Shown here: in pieces, positions 1 to 8,951 of the stretch
How positions within the stretch are numbered: the stretch's first letter is position 1
Layout of the letters: every line of letters starts with the position of its first letter
From: Gammaproteobacteria bacterium
GTDB taxonomy: Bacteria; Pseudomonadota; Gammaproteobacteria; Pseudomonadales; Azotimanducaceae
Direction of reading: 5' to 3'
Length of the DNA: 64,000 nucleotides
Assembly (NCBI GenBank): GCA_003247835.1
Contig: QJYB01000071.1
Coordinates: 1-64,000 of the forward strand
Translations under genes and position numbers: made by a program
Notes under the pieces: generated by a model
The model's input: the letters and a program-made list of their open reading frames with translations, nothing else
Databases searched by the model: none
What the model was told of the DNA's origin: nothing

Positions 1-1
1 C

Positions 2-412
2 GGTCGGGATCCGGAAACGCGCTATTCCCAGGGCGGTACCCCGGTGACCAGCTTCAGCGTGGCCACCAGCGAGAGCTGGCGGGACCGCACCTCGGGCGAG
101 CAACAGGAACGTACGGAGTGGCACAACGTCGTCTGCTTCGCCCGACTGGCAGAGATCGCCGGGGAGTATCTGAAGAAAGGCTCCAAGGTCTACATCGAGG
201 GTAGCCTGCGCACGTCCAGCTGGGAGCAGGATGGTCAGAAGCGCTACCGTACGGAAATCATGGCCCGGGACATGCAGATGCTGGACTCCCGGGGTGGCGG
301 CGGCGCTCCGACAGGATTCGACGACTCCGGCAACACCTATGCCGGTCCGCCGTCGAGCAACAACGCGCCCACCCTGTCGGACGACGACTTCGACGACGAT
401 ATTCCCTTTTAG
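2..412 (+). CDS. ssb: Single-stranded DNA-binding protein, 3' part (5' end outside window)
   Basis: This is the C-terminal part of single-stranded DNA-binding protein, the tetrameric OB-fold protein that coats ssDNA in replication, recombination and repair. The reading frame is open from base 2, where the residues [19 protein letters not shown] match the early OB-fold, so only a short N-terminus is missing upstream. The conserved segment [18 protein letters not shown] and the motif [10 protein letters not shown] follow. A Gly/Ser/Asn-rich linker leads to the acidic tail ending DDDIPF, the tip that recruits partner proteins. The GTG at base 44 is an internal valine, not the start. The gene faces uppP across a hairpin cluster. 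Confidence 0.96.
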   Translation, partial: GRDPETRYSQGGTPVTSFSVATSESWRDRTSGEQQERTEWHNVVCFARLAEIAGEYLKKGSKVYIEGSLRTSSWEQDGQKRYRTEIMARDMQMLDSRGGGGAPTGFDDSGNTYAGPPSSNNAPTLSDDDFDDDIPF

Positions 413-442
413 CTGTCTGTCTCGCGCGCGAGACAGACAGCT
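411..442. repeat. Perfect 32-bp palindrome overlapping the ssb stop codon
   Basis: Bases 411-426 and 427-442 are exact reverse complements (AGCTGTCTGTCTCGCG and its complement) with no spacer. The palindrome begins on the last two bases of the ssb TAG stop. As RNA it would fold into a long stem on either strand. It is probably part of the transcription-end region between the convergent ssb and uppP genes, because two further hairpins follow directly. Confidence 0.85.
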
Positions 443-443
443 T

Positions 444-486
444 GCCGGCACCAGAGGTGCCGGCGAAAGGCCGGCTGCGCCGGCCT
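444..486. terminator. Two adjacent GC-rich hairpins between convergent ssb and uppP
   Basis: The first hairpin (444-464) has the arms GCCGGCACC and GGTGCCGGC around AGA. The second (468-486) has the arms AGGCCGGC and GCCGGCCT around TGC. The second overlaps the uppP stop codon and is flanked by AAAAAA at 487-492. With the palindrome at 411-442 this makes three stems in a row. Neither strand has a strong U-tract directly after the stems, so an intrinsic bidirectional terminator is likely but not proven. Confidence 0.6.
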
Positions 487-1279
487 AAAAAACAAAGCCT
501 GCAAAGAGAAGCGCAATCCCCAGTGCTATCCGATAAAGAACGTACGGCCACAGCCCCGTCCGCTCCAGCAGGGCTATGAAGGCGGAAATGCAGAAGTAAG
601 CGGAGAGGCCTGACAGAACGGCGCCGATCATCAGATCTCCCCACCGTGCCGGCTCCGGTGCCGCGACGAGCTCGACGATCATCAGCAGCGCCGCGCCAGC
701 GATGGTGGGAATGGAGAGCAGGAACGAGAAGCGGGCGGCCGACTGGCGGGTCAGGCCGAGGAACAGGGCCGCCGTGATGGTGATACCGGAACGGGACGTT
801 CCGGGTATGAGCGCCAGCGCCTGGGCCAGACCGATGAGCAGCGCCTGTATCCAGGTCACGGTCTCTCGGGTACCACGGAACCGGTCTGCCACAGCCAGCA
901 CCAGGCCGAAAACGATGGTCGTCGTGGCGATGACGGTGATCGACCGCAGGCGGCCTTCCACGTCGTCCTGCAGCAGCACGCCGCCGATGACAACGGGCAA
1001 CGTTGCCAGCCCCACCTTCAGCATCTCCTGAAGGTCCTGATCCGCCCCACCTCCGCTGACGAAGCGGAGGCCGCTGGTCACATAGCGGGCCAGATCGGCC
1101 CGCAGGTAGAGACAGACGGCGGTCAGGGTGCCAAGGTGCACGGCCACATCGAAAGTCAGCCCCTGATCCGCCCAGCTGCCGTACTTCGCCACCAGAATCA
1201 GGTGTGCGGAGCTGGAGATGGGGAGGAACTCGGTGATGCCCTGAACCAGGGCGAGGGCAATGATCTGCAGCCAATCCAC
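485..1279 (-). CDS. uppP: Undecaprenyl-diphosphatase (UppP/BacA family)
   Basis: This integral membrane phosphatase removes one phosphate from undecaprenyl diphosphate, recycling the lipid carrier for peptidoglycan and other envelope polymers and giving basal bacitracin resistance. The 264-residue product is normal for the family. Both signature motifs are present: GITEFLPISSSAH at residues 14-26 and PGTSRSGIT at 159-167. The intervening sequence is strongly hydrophobic with several membrane segments. It starts at ATG with MDWLQIIALALVQG, the usual N-terminus. The gene is monocistronic, convergent with ssb and divergent from the LON-domain gene. Envelope genes begin a few kilobases downstream on the other strand, but no operon link is visible. 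Confidence 0.96.
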   Translation of the reverse strand: MDWLQIIALALVQGITEFLPISSSAHLILVAKYGSWADQGLTFDVAVHLGTLTAVCLYLRADLARYVTSGLRFVSGGGADQDLQEMLKVGLATLPVVIGGVLLQDDVEGRLRSITVIATTTIVFGLVLAVADRFRGTRETVTWIQALLIGLAQALALIPGTSRSGITITAALFLGLTRQSAARFSFLLSIPTIAGAALLMIVELVAAPEPARWGDLMIGAVLSGLSAYFCISAFIALLERTGLWPYVLYRIALGIALLFAGFVF

Positions 1280-1375
1280 GGCGCGCAGTCTAGCAGCGTG
1301 TGAGCCCTTCCGCGCAGGTGGCTGTGCGTGTGGCCGTGCCGGTCAATTCCCCGCACGGGGTGGTAGAGTGCTGCC

Positions 1376-1978
1376 ATGGATCCGACCGAAATCGAGCTGC
1401 CGCTGTTCCCGCTGGGCACCGTGCTTTTTCAGGGTGGCAACCTCCAGCTGCAGATCTTCGAGCCCCGATACCTGAGCCTGATCGGACGCTGCGTGCGTGA
1501 TGAAAGTCCGTTCGGCGTGGTGCTCATCCGCCAGGGCAGTGATACCTGGCGGGCGGATCGTCCGGGTCCGAAGCTGTTCGACATCGGCACGGAGGCCCGA
1601 GTCGTGGATTTCAATCAGCTCGGTAACGGACGGCTGGGCATTACGGTGCGCGGCGGCCGCAAGTTCCGGGTCCGCGATGTCCGGGAGCAGGCCGACCATC
1701 TGCTGATCGGGCGGGTAGCTTACCTGCCGGAAGAGCCGGCCATGGCGGTCAGCGCGGAACACCGCGATCTGGTGGATCTGCTCACGGAACTACTGACGCA
1801 TCCTGGTGTGCAGAAACTGAATCTGGACATCGACCTGAATGACGCCCGCTCCGTGGGCTGGCGGCTCTCGGAGCTGCTGCCCATTGAGGCCGAGATCAAG
1901 CAGAGCCTGCTGCAGCTGCAGTTGCCCAGAGAAAGGCTCCAGGAGCTGACCCGGCTGGTGAACAAGCTCCGGGGATAG
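1376..1978 (+). CDS. LON substrate-binding-domain protein (peptidase S16 N-terminal-like)
   Basis: This 200-residue protein consists almost entirely of a LON N-terminal (substrate-binding) domain without the AAA+ or protease domains of Lon. It starts [16 protein letters not shown] and continues [15 protein letters not shown], the classic start of this domain; FGVVLIRQG and the following beta-rich region also fit. The family is common in proteobacteria, and its molecular function is not established; a substrate-binding or adaptor role is inferred from the Lon domain. The ATG at 1376 is the only sensible start before the domain. It is divergent from uppP, and proA follows 53 bases downstream. 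Confidence 0.88.
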   Translation: MDPTEIELPLFPLGTVLFQGGNLQLQIFEPRYLSLIGRCVRDESPFGVVLIRQGSDTWRADRPGPKLFDIGTEARVVDFNQLGNGRLGITVRGGRKFRVRDVREQADHLLIGRVAYLPEEPAMAVSAEHRDLVDLLTELLTHPGVQKLNLDIDLNDARSVGWRLSELLPIEAEIKQSLLQLQLPRERLQELTRLVNKLRG

Positions 1979-1986
1979 AACGGGCG

Positions 1987-1992
1987 TATAAT
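1987..1992 (+). promoter_or_regulatory. Candidate -10 element upstream of proA
   Basis: A perfect TATAAT lies 40 bases upstream of the proA ATG in the short gap after the LON-domain gene. No convincing -35 hexamer is found 16-18 bases upstream, so this is only a candidate sigma-70 promoter. It could provide a start point for the proA-nadD pair independent of the upstream gene. Confidence 0.4.
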
Positions 1993-2031
1993 TGCCGGTC
2001 CGTTGGAGGCCACGAAGTCAGCAGGGTCGTC

Positions 2032-3318
2032 ATGAGCAGCGTGCCGGAAAAGACCTCGGAGATCGACATTGCCGCCTATATGCGCGGTGTCGGAGAAGCT
2101 GCCCGGGCGGCCTCCCGGGTGATTGCAGCGGCGCCGACCGGGGTCAAATCGCGTGCACTCGCCGCCATCGCCGATGCCCTGGGCTCGGAACGGGCAGCGC
2201 TGAAGGATGCGAACCGCATCGACATGGAGCGGGCCGGCAGGAATGGCCTGGACAAGCCCCTCGTGGATCGTCTGCTGCTGGACGATGCGGCCATCGACCG
2301 GATGATCGAGGGTGTGCTGCAGGTGGACGCCCTGCCTGATCCGGTAGGCGAGATCACCGACCTGGCCTATCGTCCGACGGGCATTCAGGTCGGACGTATG
2401 CGCGTGCCGCTGGGTGTCATCGGCATCATCTACGAAAGCCGGCCCAACGTGACCGTGGATGCGGCCGCCCTCTGCCTGAAGTCGGGGAACGCCTGCATCC
2501 TGCGCGGCGGCTCGGAAGCCATCGAATCAAATCGGGCCATTGCCGCCTGCATCCAGCGCGGCCTGCTGACGGCGGGGCTGCCGGAAGGGGTCGTGCATCT
2601 GGTCGGCACCACGAATCGCCAGGCCGTGGGCGAGCTGCTGAAGATGAAGGCCTGGGTCGACATTATCGTGCCGCGTGGCGGTCCGAGCCTCATCGAGCGG
2701 ATCAGCGCCGAGTCCTCCATCCCGGTGATCAAGCATCTGGATGGTATCTGTCACGTCTACATCGACACGGATGCGGACCTGGATATGGCGGTATCTGTGG
2801 CGGTGAACTCGAAAACGGAAAAATACGCCGTCTGCAATGCGATGGAGACGCTGCTGGTTGCGGAAAAAGTAGCGGATGAGGTGCTGCCCCGGCTGTTTTC
2901 GCGGTTTACCGAGGCGGGGGTGACGCTGAAGGGTTGCGAGCGCACCCGGGCCCGTATCGCCGTGTCCCCGGCTACCGAGCAGGACTGGCACACGGAGTAT
3001 CTTGGCCCGGTGCTCTCGATTCGGGTGGTGGATGGGCTGGATCCGGCCATAGACCACATCAATACCTATGGTTCGCGCCACACCGACGCCATCGTCACCG
3101 GCAACTACGGAAATGCCAGACGGTTCCTGGCTGAGGTGGATTCGGCGTCGGTGATGGTCAACGCCTCCACCCAGTTTGCCGACGGCTTCGAGTTCGGCCT
3201 GGGCGCCGAGGTGGGGATCTCCACGGACAAGCTCCACGCCCGGGGTCCGGTCGGACTGGAAGGCCTCACCTGCCAGAAGTTCGTCGTGTTCGGCAACGGC
3301 GAAGTCCGACACCGTTGA
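2032..3318 (+). CDS. proA: Gamma-glutamyl phosphate reductase
   Basis: ProA is the NADPH-dependent reductase that converts gamma-glutamyl phosphate to glutamate semialdehyde in proline synthesis. The 428-residue protein belongs to the aldehyde dehydrogenase superfamily. The segment [20 protein letters not shown] at 122-141 and the nucleotide-site segment [12 protein letters not shown] are typical of ProA, and the catalytic cysteine is C268 in [12 protein letters not shown]. The partner kinase ProB is not adjacent. The stop codon overlaps the TTG start of nadD, so the two are probably co-transcribed, an arrangement common in gammaproteobacteria. The ATG at 2032 follows a modest GCAGGG ribosome-binding site. 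Confidence 0.96.
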   Translation: MSSVPEKTSEIDIAAYMRGVGEAARAASRVIAAAPTGVKSRALAAIADALGSERAALKDANRIDMERAGRNGLDKPLVDRLLLDDAAIDRMIEGVLQVDALPDPVGEITDLAYRPTGIQVGRMRVPLGVIGIIYESRPNVTVDAAALCLKSGNACILRGGSEAIESNRAIAACIQRGLLTAGLPEGVVHLVGTTNRQAVGELLKMKAWVDIIVPRGGPSLIERISAESSIPVIKHLDGICHVYIDTDADLDMAVSVAVNSKTEKYAVCNAMETLLVAEKVADEVLPRLFSRFTEAGVTLKGCERTRARIAVSPATEQDWHTEYLGPVLSIRVVDGLDPAIDHINTYGSRHTDAIVTGNYGNARRFLAEVDSASVMVNASTQFADGFEFGLGAEVGISTDKLHARGPVGLEGLTCQKFVVFGNGEVRHR

Positions 3319-3935
3319 TCTGTCTGTTCGGCGGCACGTTCGATCCGATTCACCTGGGCCATCTGCACGCGGCTGATGTCGTCTGCCGGGTGCTGGGGCT
3401 CGCCGAGATCCGCTTCGTGCTCTCAGCCAGGCCTTCCCACAAAGCCGGCACCGGGGCGAGCCTCGAGGATCGCTGGGCCATGCTGCAGTTGGCCTGCGCC
3501 GATGACGGACGGTTCGTACCCGACGACCGGGAGATGCGGCGGGCTCGACCCTCCTACACCGTGGAAACCCTCGAGGCGGTCCGGGCGCAGTCGCCGAAGG
3601 CCTGCATCTGCTGGGTGATCGGCAGCGATGCCTATGCCCTGCTGCCCAGCTGGCATCGCTGGCGGGAGGTACTGAAGCTCGCCAACCTCGTGGTTCTGAG
3701 CCGACCGGGACCGTTCCCGGAACTGGACGAGGAGATGCGTCAGCTGACCCGGAAGCACCGGGTGTCCTCACTCGCGGATTGTCACAGTGGTGGCATTCTG
3801 GTAGTGGACAATGCCATGAAGGAGGTCGCGGCGGCGGACATCCGAACGGCGATCGCCGAGGGCAGGAGCGTGAGCCATTTGCTCCCGCTGCCCGTGGCAA
3901 TTTATATTAAGACGCATCATCTGTACCGCCTCTGA
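3315..3935 (+). CDS. nadD: Nicotinate-nucleotide adenylyltransferase
   Basis: NadD transfers AMP from ATP to nicotinate mononucleotide, giving deamido-NAD in NAD synthesis. The nucleotidyltransferase signature [10 protein letters not shown] is at residues 7-16, right at the N-terminus. This forces a start at or near the TTG at 3315, which overlaps the proA stop as TTGA. The conserved [18 protein letters not shown] segment, which contacts the nucleotide, is present. The C-terminal motif usually written ISxTxIR is changed here to VAAADIR, still followed by the expected [12 protein letters not shown]. Its 206 residues match the family. A second NadD-like domain occurs in the fusion gene at 58346-59422. 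Confidence 0.93.
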   Translation: MICLFGGTFDPIHLGHLHAADVVCRVLGLAEIRFVLSARPSHKAGTGASLEDRWAMLQLACADDGRFVPDDREMRRARPSYTVETLEAVRAQSPKACICWVIGSDAYALLPSWHRWREVLKLANLVVLSRPGPFPELDEEMRQLTRKHRVSSLADCHSGGILVVDNAMKEVAAADIRTAIAEGRSVSHLLPLPVAIYIKTHHLYRL

Positions 3936-4032
3936 CGGACAGATGGCGATAAGTTCGAAACCCAACCTCATATGGAGCCCCACATCAGGATCAGCAAGGC
4001 AGACATCGTTCTCAACCGCACAGGAGTATTGC

Positions 4033-4383
4033 GTGACACCAGAAGCACTGCGTGACCTCGTAATAGATACCCTCGAAGACTCCAAAGGCCGCGATCTCAC
4101 CACCCTCCCAGTGGCCGACCTCACCGACATCACCGATTACATGATCATCGTCAGCGGCAGTTCCAACCGGCACGTCAAATCGCTTGTCGATCATGTGGTG
4201 GAAGCCGCCAAGAAGGCGCATCACCCGCCCCAGGGTGTAGAGGGACGGGAGACCAACGAGTGGGTACTGGTGGACCTCGGGGACGTGCTCGTGCACGTCA
4301 TGCAGGCGGAAACACGCAAGTTCTACGATCTGGAGCGGCTCTGGCAGGATCTGCCCACCACGGATTCTGAATCCAAGGTGTGA
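4033..4383 (+). CDS. rsfS: Ribosomal silencing factor RsfS
   Basis: RsfS binds ribosomal protein uL14 and blocks subunit joining when nutrients are low. The 116-residue product contains the family core LRDLVIDTLEDSKGRDL and DITDYMIIVSGSSNRHVKS, ending with VHVMQAETRKFYDLERLW. I chose the GTG at 4033 because AGGAG lies at 4022-4026 at proper spacing and because family members begin right before this core. A longer frame back to 3943 would add 30 residues with no family similarity. The stop codon overlaps the rlmH start as GTGA. A gap of about 97 bases separates it from nadD and holds no gene. Confidence 0.95.
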   Translation: MTPEALRDLVIDTLEDSKGRDLTTLPVADLTDITDYMIIVSGSSNRHVKSLVDHVVEAAKKAHHPPQGVEGRETNEWVLVDLGDVLVHVMQAETRKFYDLERLWQDLPTTDSESKV

Positions 4384-4847
4384 AGCTCAGGTTCCTCGCG
4401 GTCGGGTCCAGGAGCCCGGAGTGGGTGACTGCGGGCTTCGAAGACTACAGCCGCAGGATGCCCAGGAACTGTGCCATCGAGCTCGTCGAGATCGAGCCGG
4501 CGAGCCGTAAAGGGTGGACCACGGATCGGGTCCTGACGGTCGAAGGCGAACGGATGCTGGCCCGGATCGGCGGTACTGACCACGTCGTGGCGCTGGACGT
4601 GGCAGGTCGGACCTGCAGCACGGAAGTACTCTCCGGGATGCTGGAAAATTGGCTCATGCACGGTAACGACGTCAGTTTTCTGATCGGCGGCGCCGACGGG
4701 CTGGCGCCGGCGTGTCTGGCTCGGGCGGCGGAGCGACTTTCGCTGTCTGCTCTGACCTTTCCTCACCAGCTGGTGCGGGTGATGCTGGTCGAGCAGCTTT
4801 ACAGAGCCTGGACGCTCATACAGGGACATCCTTATCATCGGGGGTAG
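4380..4847 (+). CDS. rlmH: 23S rRNA pseudouridine-1915 N3-methyltransferase RlmH
   Basis: RlmH is the SPOUT-class methyltransferase that modifies pseudouridine 1915 in helix 69 of 23S rRNA, acting on assembled 70S ribosomes. The 155 residues match the usual length exactly. The AdoMet-binding trefoil knot is seen as VSFLIGGADGL followed by LSALTFPHQLVRVMLVEQLY, and the C-terminus HPYHRG is diagnostic. The N-terminal MKLRFLAVG also fits. The GTG start overlaps the rsfS stop by four bases, so the two ribosome-maturation factors are translationally coupled, as in many proteobacteria. Confidence 0.97.
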   Translation: MKLRFLAVGSRSPEWVTAGFEDYSRRMPRNCAIELVEIEPASRKGWTTDRVLTVEGERMLARIGGTDHVVALDVAGRTCSTEVLSGMLENWLMHGNDVSFLIGGADGLAPACLARAAERLSLSALTFPHQLVRVMLVEQLYRAWTLIQGHPYHRG

Positions 4848-4880
4848 GCAGGTCCCCCCAGATCACCGAATAAGTCGCCT

Positions 4881-6794
4881 ATGGCTTCAGCACTGGCCCT
4901 GAATGATCCGTCCTCGGAACGGCGCAGCTTCACTGCCCGGGCCATGGCGCTGTTTGCCATCGCCATGCTGCTGGTGGGCGTGCTCGTGGCCCGGCTGATC
5001 CAGCTTCAGATCATCGATTACGACACCTATCGGACCCGCTCGGACGAGAACCGGATTCAGGTGCAGCCCCTGGCGCCGCCACGGGGTCTGATCTACGACC
5101 GCAACGGCGTGCTCCTCGCCGAGAACCGCCCTGTTTCCTCACTCGCCCTGGTTGCGGAGCGGGTTCAGGACCTTGACGGGCTGCTGACGGAGCTCCGCGC
5201 TCTGGTGGACATCGACGAGGCGGACCTCGCGAACTACGAGAAGCGTCTGAAGCGGAAACGTCGTCCTTACGAGGCGGTGACGCTGCGGGAGGCACTGTCG
5301 GAGGCAGAGGTCGCGAGGCTGGCAGTCAACCGTTTCCGGCTCCCCGGTGTCGAGGTGCGCACCGAGCTGAAACGCCACTATCCGTTCGGCTCCGTGATGG
5401 CGCACGCGGTGGGCTCGGTACGTCGGATCACCGAAGAAGACCTGCAGGGCTTCGATGCCCACGAGAGTTCGAACTACAGCGCCACGGAGTTCATCGGCCG
5501 TCGGGGGGTGGAGCGCTTCTACGAACGTTCGCTGCACGGTGAGGTGGGCTATCAGCGGGTGGAGATCAATGCCCACGGCCGTATCCGCCAAGTGCTCGAC
5601 ATCGAGCCACCCAAGTCGGGTCGCGACATCACGCTGAATCTCGACAGCCGCCTGCAGATCGCCGCCACCGCCGCACTGGGAGAGCGCCGTGGCGCCATCG
5701 TTGCCCTTGAACCGAAGACGGGCGCAGTGCTGGCCCTGGTTAGCAACCCGGGATACGACCCGAACCTGTTCGTCACCGGCATCTCCGCCGATCAGTACCA
5801 GGCCATGGTGACGAGTCTCGACACGCCCATGTTCAATCGGGCAGTGAATGGTCAGTACGCACCGGGATCCACATTCAAGCCGGTAGTCGGTCTGGCCGGG
5901 CTGGCGAACCACGTGGTCACCTGGGAAGAAGAAATCAACGACCAGGGTTGGTTCAAGCTCCCGCACCAGGATCGGATCTACCGCGATTGGAGCTGGCGCC
6001 CCGGAAACTCTGGCGGTCAGGGGACGGTCAACCTGCATCGAGCCATCTACCGGTCCGCCAACGTGTTCTTCTACGACCTGGCCAGCCGGCTCACAATCGC
6101 CCAGCTAGGCAGCTTTGCCCGGCAGTTCGGCATCGGCGAGCAGATCGCGGTGGACGTGGAGGCGGCAAGTCGGGGGCTGATGCCGGATCCCATCTGGAAG
6201 CAGGGTGTCAAGGGAGAGGTCTGGTATCCCGGCGACAACGTGAATCTCGGTATCGGCCAGGGTGATCTGCTGGTCACCCCGCTGCAGCTTGCCATCATGA
6301 CGTCGGTGATCGCCAACCGGGGGCGGGTGGTACGGCCACGCATGCTCAAGCTCGGTGCCGACGAACAGCCGCCGTTCGAATACGATCCGCCACGGCCGCT
6401 GCCCGATGTGATCGGACCGACGCCGGACGACTGGGAGCGGATGGTGGACGCCATGGAAGATGTGGTGCACCGGGGAAACAAGGGGTACGGGCAGAACGGC
6501 ACGGCCTGGGCCTACATCGGTATGGATGACATCCCGTACCGCATCGCCGGTAAGTCGGGAACGGCCCAGGTGGTGGAGATCAAGCAGGGCGAAGAATACG
6601 ACGAGGAGCTGCTCGACGAGTACACGCGCAAGCACGCCTGGTTCATCGCGTTCGCCCCGGCGGACGATCCGCGGATCGCGCTCTCGGTGCTGGTGGAGAA
6701 CGGCGGTGGCGGCAGTGCGGTTGCCGCGCCCGTGGCCCGGGAAGTGCTCGACTACTATCTGCTGCCCCAGCTCGATCTGGCGGTGCGGCAGTGA
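4881..6794 (+). CDS. mrdA: Penicillin-binding protein 2 (peptidoglycan transpeptidase)
   Basis: PBP2 is the class B transpeptidase of the elongasome, cross-linking side-wall peptidoglycan in the periplasm together with RodA. The 637-residue protein has one N-terminal membrane anchor at about residues 22-42, then the pedestal region starting APPRGLIYDRNGVLLAEN. The transpeptidase domain carries all three motifs: STFK at 330-333 (nucleophile S330), SAN at 392-394 and KSGTAQ at 558-563. The ATG at 4881 gives the short cytoplasmic tail normal for the family. The stop overlaps the rodA GTG by four bases, so partner proteins are translated together. Confidence 0.97.
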   Translation: MASALALNDPSSERRSFTARAMALFAIAMLLVGVLVARLIQLQIIDYDTYRTRSDENRIQVQPLAPPRGLIYDRNGVLLAENRPVSSLALVAERVQDLDGLLTELRALVDIDEADLANYEKRLKRKRRPYEAVTLREALSEAEVARLAVNRFRLPGVEVRTELKRHYPFGSVMAHAVGSVRRITEEDLQGFDAHESSNYSATEFIGRRGVERFYERSLHGEVGYQRVEINAHGRIRQVLDIEPPKSGRDITLNLDSRLQIAATAALGERRGAIVALEPKTGAVLALVSNPGYDPNLFVTGISADQYQAMVTSLDTPMFNRAVNGQYAPGSTFKPVVGLAGLANHVVTWEEEINDQGWFKLPHQDRIYRDWSWRPGNSGGQGTVNLHRAIYRSANVFFYDLASRLTIAQLGSFARQFGIGEQIAVDVEAASRGLMPDPIWKQGVKGEVWYPGDNVNLGIGQGDLLVTPLQLAIMTSVIANRGRVVRPRMLKLGADEQPPFEYDPPRPLPDVIGPTPDDWERMVDAMEDVVHRGNKGYGQNGTAWAYIGMDDIPYRIAGKSGTAQVVEIKQGEEYDEELLDEYTRKHAWFIAFAPADDPRIALSVLVENGGGGSAVAAPVAREVLDYYLLPQLDLAVRQ

Positions 6795-7930
6795 GCAACT
6801 ACGATTTCGTACGTACCCTGCCTGGCGGACGAACGGTTTCCGCCCGGGATCAGCTGCAGCGCGTTCACCTCGATCCACTGCTGCTCCTGCTGCTGCTCGC
6901 GGTGATCGGCTTCGGGCTGGTGGTGCTGTACAGCGCGGTCGATCAGGATGCAGGCGTGTTCGCCAATCAGCTGATCAGGATCAGCCTCGCACTGGGCGTG
7001 ATGGTGATCGCCGCCCAGCTCGATCCGGGGTTCTACCTGCGCTGGGCACCGTTCGCCTATCTGGTCGGCCTCGTGCTGCTCGTGCTCGTGCTGCTGATGG
7101 GCGTCACTGCGAAGGGTTCCCAGCGCTGGCTGGAAATCCCCGGCGTGTTCCGCTTTCAACCCTCGGAGGTCATGAAGATCGCAGCGCCCATGATGGTGGC
7201 CTGGTACTTCCATGATCGGCCGCTGCCGCCACGATTCAAGGATGTGGTGATCGCCCTCGCCATCGTCGCCATTCCTGCGGGTCTCATCATCGTGCAGCCT
7301 GACCTGGGTACCGGCATCCTGGTGGCAGTGGCGGGGTTCGCAGTGGTGATTCTTGCGGGCCTGTACTGGCGGTGGATCGGTTTTGCGATGCTGATGGTGG
7401 CGGCCGCGGCACCTGGACTCTGGTACACCCTGCAGGATTACCAGCGCCAGCGCATCCTGACCCTGTTCGATCCGCAGAGCGACCCGCTGGGAGCCGGCTG
7501 GAACATCATCCAGTCCACCACGGCCATCGGCTCCGGCGGCCTTCAGGGCAAGGGTCTGTTCCAGGGTACGCAGAGTCATCTCGAGTTCCTGCCCGAGAGT
7601 CAGACGGACTTCATCATTGCCGTTGTTGGTGAGGAGTTCGGGCTCATCGGCATCGCCCTGCTGCTCACGCTCTATGTCTGCATCATCGCGCGTGGTCTGG
7701 TGCTTTCCGCAAGAGCACCTAACACGTTCGGGCGATTGTTTGCAGGCGCGCTGACGCTGACGTTTTTCGTGTACGTGTTTGTCAACATAGCCATGGTCTC
7801 CGGCCTGCTGCCGGTCGTGGGGGTTCCGCTGCCGCTGGTCAGCTACGGTGGAACGTCGGCCATCACGCTGCTGGCCAGTTTCGGAATGATCATGGCGTTC
7901 GGTGCCCGTGGACAGGGTAATTTCCGCTGA
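6791..7930 (+). CDS. rodA: Rod shape-determining protein RodA (peptidoglycan glycosyltransferase)
   Basis: RodA is the SEDS-family glycosyltransferase that polymerises lipid II for cell elongation, paired with PBP2. The 379-residue protein is mostly hydrophobic with about ten membrane segments. Family motifs include LEIPGVFRFQPSEVMKI, QPDLGTGILV, the extracytoplasmic LEFLPESQTDFIIAVVGEE and the C-terminal LVSYGGTSAI. It starts at a GTG overlapping the mrdA stop. mltB begins seven bases after its stop, so it sits in the middle of an elongasome/cell-wall operon. Confidence 0.97.
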   Translation: MSNYDFVRTLPGGRTVSARDQLQRVHLDPLLLLLLLAVIGFGLVVLYSAVDQDAGVFANQLIRISLALGVMVIAAQLDPGFYLRWAPFAYLVGLVLLVLVLLMGVTAKGSQRWLEIPGVFRFQPSEVMKIAAPMMVAWYFHDRPLPPRFKDVVIALAIVAIPAGLIIVQPDLGTGILVAVAGFAVVILAGLYWRWIGFAMLMVAAAAPGLWYTLQDYQRQRILTLFDPQSDPLGAGWNIIQSTTAIGSGGLQGKGLFQGTQSHLEFLPESQTDFIIAVVGEEFGLIGIALLLTLYVCIIARGLVLSARAPNTFGRLFAGALTLTFFVYVFVNIAMVSGLLPVVGVPLPLVSYGGTSAITLLASFGMIMAFGARGQGNFR

Positions 7931-7937
7931 AACGAGG

Positions 7938-8951
7938 ATGAATCGATTGAACCTGAGGTGGACGTCGGGTGTGCTGCTGACAGTGAGCATCCTTACGCTG
8001 GCCGGGACGGTGCGGGCGGACTATGCCAGTCGACCGGATGTGCAGGCGTACATAGCTGAGCTTGTCGGCGAGCACGGGTTCGACGAGGACACGTTGCTCG
8101 AAGCCTTCCGTGAAGCGCGACGACAGGAACAGGTCCTCGAGTCCATCGCCCGGCCGGCGGAGCGTACCCTGGAGTGGTACGAGTACCGGGACATCTTCGT
8201 CAAGGAACCGCGCATCAGTCAGGGGGTGGCGTTCTGGAGCGCCAACGAGGCGGTGCTGGCAGAGGCGGAGCGGCGCTATGGTGTTGCGCCGGAGTACGTG
8301 GTCGCCATTCTCGGCGTCGAAACCCGCTACGGACAGGTCACCGGCAGCTACCGGGTGCTGGATGCGTTGACGACCCTCGCATTCGACTACCCGCCGCGTG
8401 GCAGCTTCTTCAGAAAGGAGCTCACCCAGTACTTTCTACTGGCCCGGGAAGAAGGATGCGATCCGGCTTCGCTCACGGGTTCCTATGCCGGCGCTATGGG
8501 ATACGGGCAGTTCATTCCGTCGAGTTACCGGGCCTATGCCGTGGATTTCGACGGCGACGGCGCCAGGGATATCTGGACCAACCAGGCGGACGCCATCGGC
8601 AGCGTGGCCAATTACTTCCAGCGTCACGGCTGGAAGCAGGGTGGACCCGTGGCGCTGCGCGTGACGCTCTCCGACAGCGCGGCAGACTCCGTGGCCAACG
8701 AATCGCTGGATCTCAAACGCTCAGTTGGTGAGCTTCGCGCACTGGGCGTAGAGGTGAGTGGCATCGACGCCCAGACCCCGGCCGGCCTCTACCGCATGGC
8801 GTTGCAGAACGGACCGGAGTACTGGCTCGGTCTCAACAATTTCCACGTCATCACCCGCTACAATCGCAGCCCCCTGTACGCGCTCGCCGTCCACGAGCTG
8901 AGTCAGGCGATCGTCGAGGCGCGCACCACCACGGTGGCCGAAGCGCCATGA
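7938..8951 (+). CDS. mltB: Membrane-bound lytic murein transglycosylase B
   Basis: MltB cleaves peptidoglycan glycan strands non-hydrolytically, making 1,6-anhydro-muramic ends, and helps remodel the wall during growth. With the ATG at 7938 (ACGAGG just upstream) the product is 337 residues and begins with a signal peptide ending VRA at about residue 27. No lipobox cysteine is seen, so this copy looks periplasmic rather than lipid-anchored. The catalytic glutamate is E128 in ILGVETRYGQ, and the MltB-type motif GAMGYGQFIPSSYRAYAVDF follows. A longer frame from the GTG at 7902 would bury the signal peptide. The stop overlaps the rlpA start as ATGA. Confidence 0.94.
   Translation: MNRLNLRWTSGVLLTVSILTLAGTVRADYASRPDVQAYIAELVGEHGFDEDTLLEAFREARRQEQVLESIARPAERTLEWYEYRDIFVKEPRISQGVAFWSANEAVLAEAERRYGVAPEYVVAILGVETRYGQVTGSYRVLDALTTLAFDYPPRGSFFRKELTQYFLLAREEGCDPASLTGSYAGAMGYGQFIPSSYRAYAVDFDGDGARDIWTNQADAIGSVANYFQRHGWKQGGPVALRVTLSDSAADSVANESLDLKRSVGELRALGVEVSGIDAQTPAGLYRMALQNGPEYWLGLNNFHVITRYNRSPLYALAVHELSQAIVEARTTTVAEAP

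Noticed and set aside
192-194. Release factor 1 with PET instead of PAT in the stop-codon recognition tripeptide (residue numbers of the gene at 13428-14522)
   Set aside because: The motif is PxT, and glutamate at the middle position is, as I recall, found in other bacterial RF1 proteins, so it is not evidence of changed codon recognition.
3943-4032. Possible 30-residue N-terminal extension of RsfS
   Set aside because: No family similarity, and a good AGGAG precedes the GTG at 4033.
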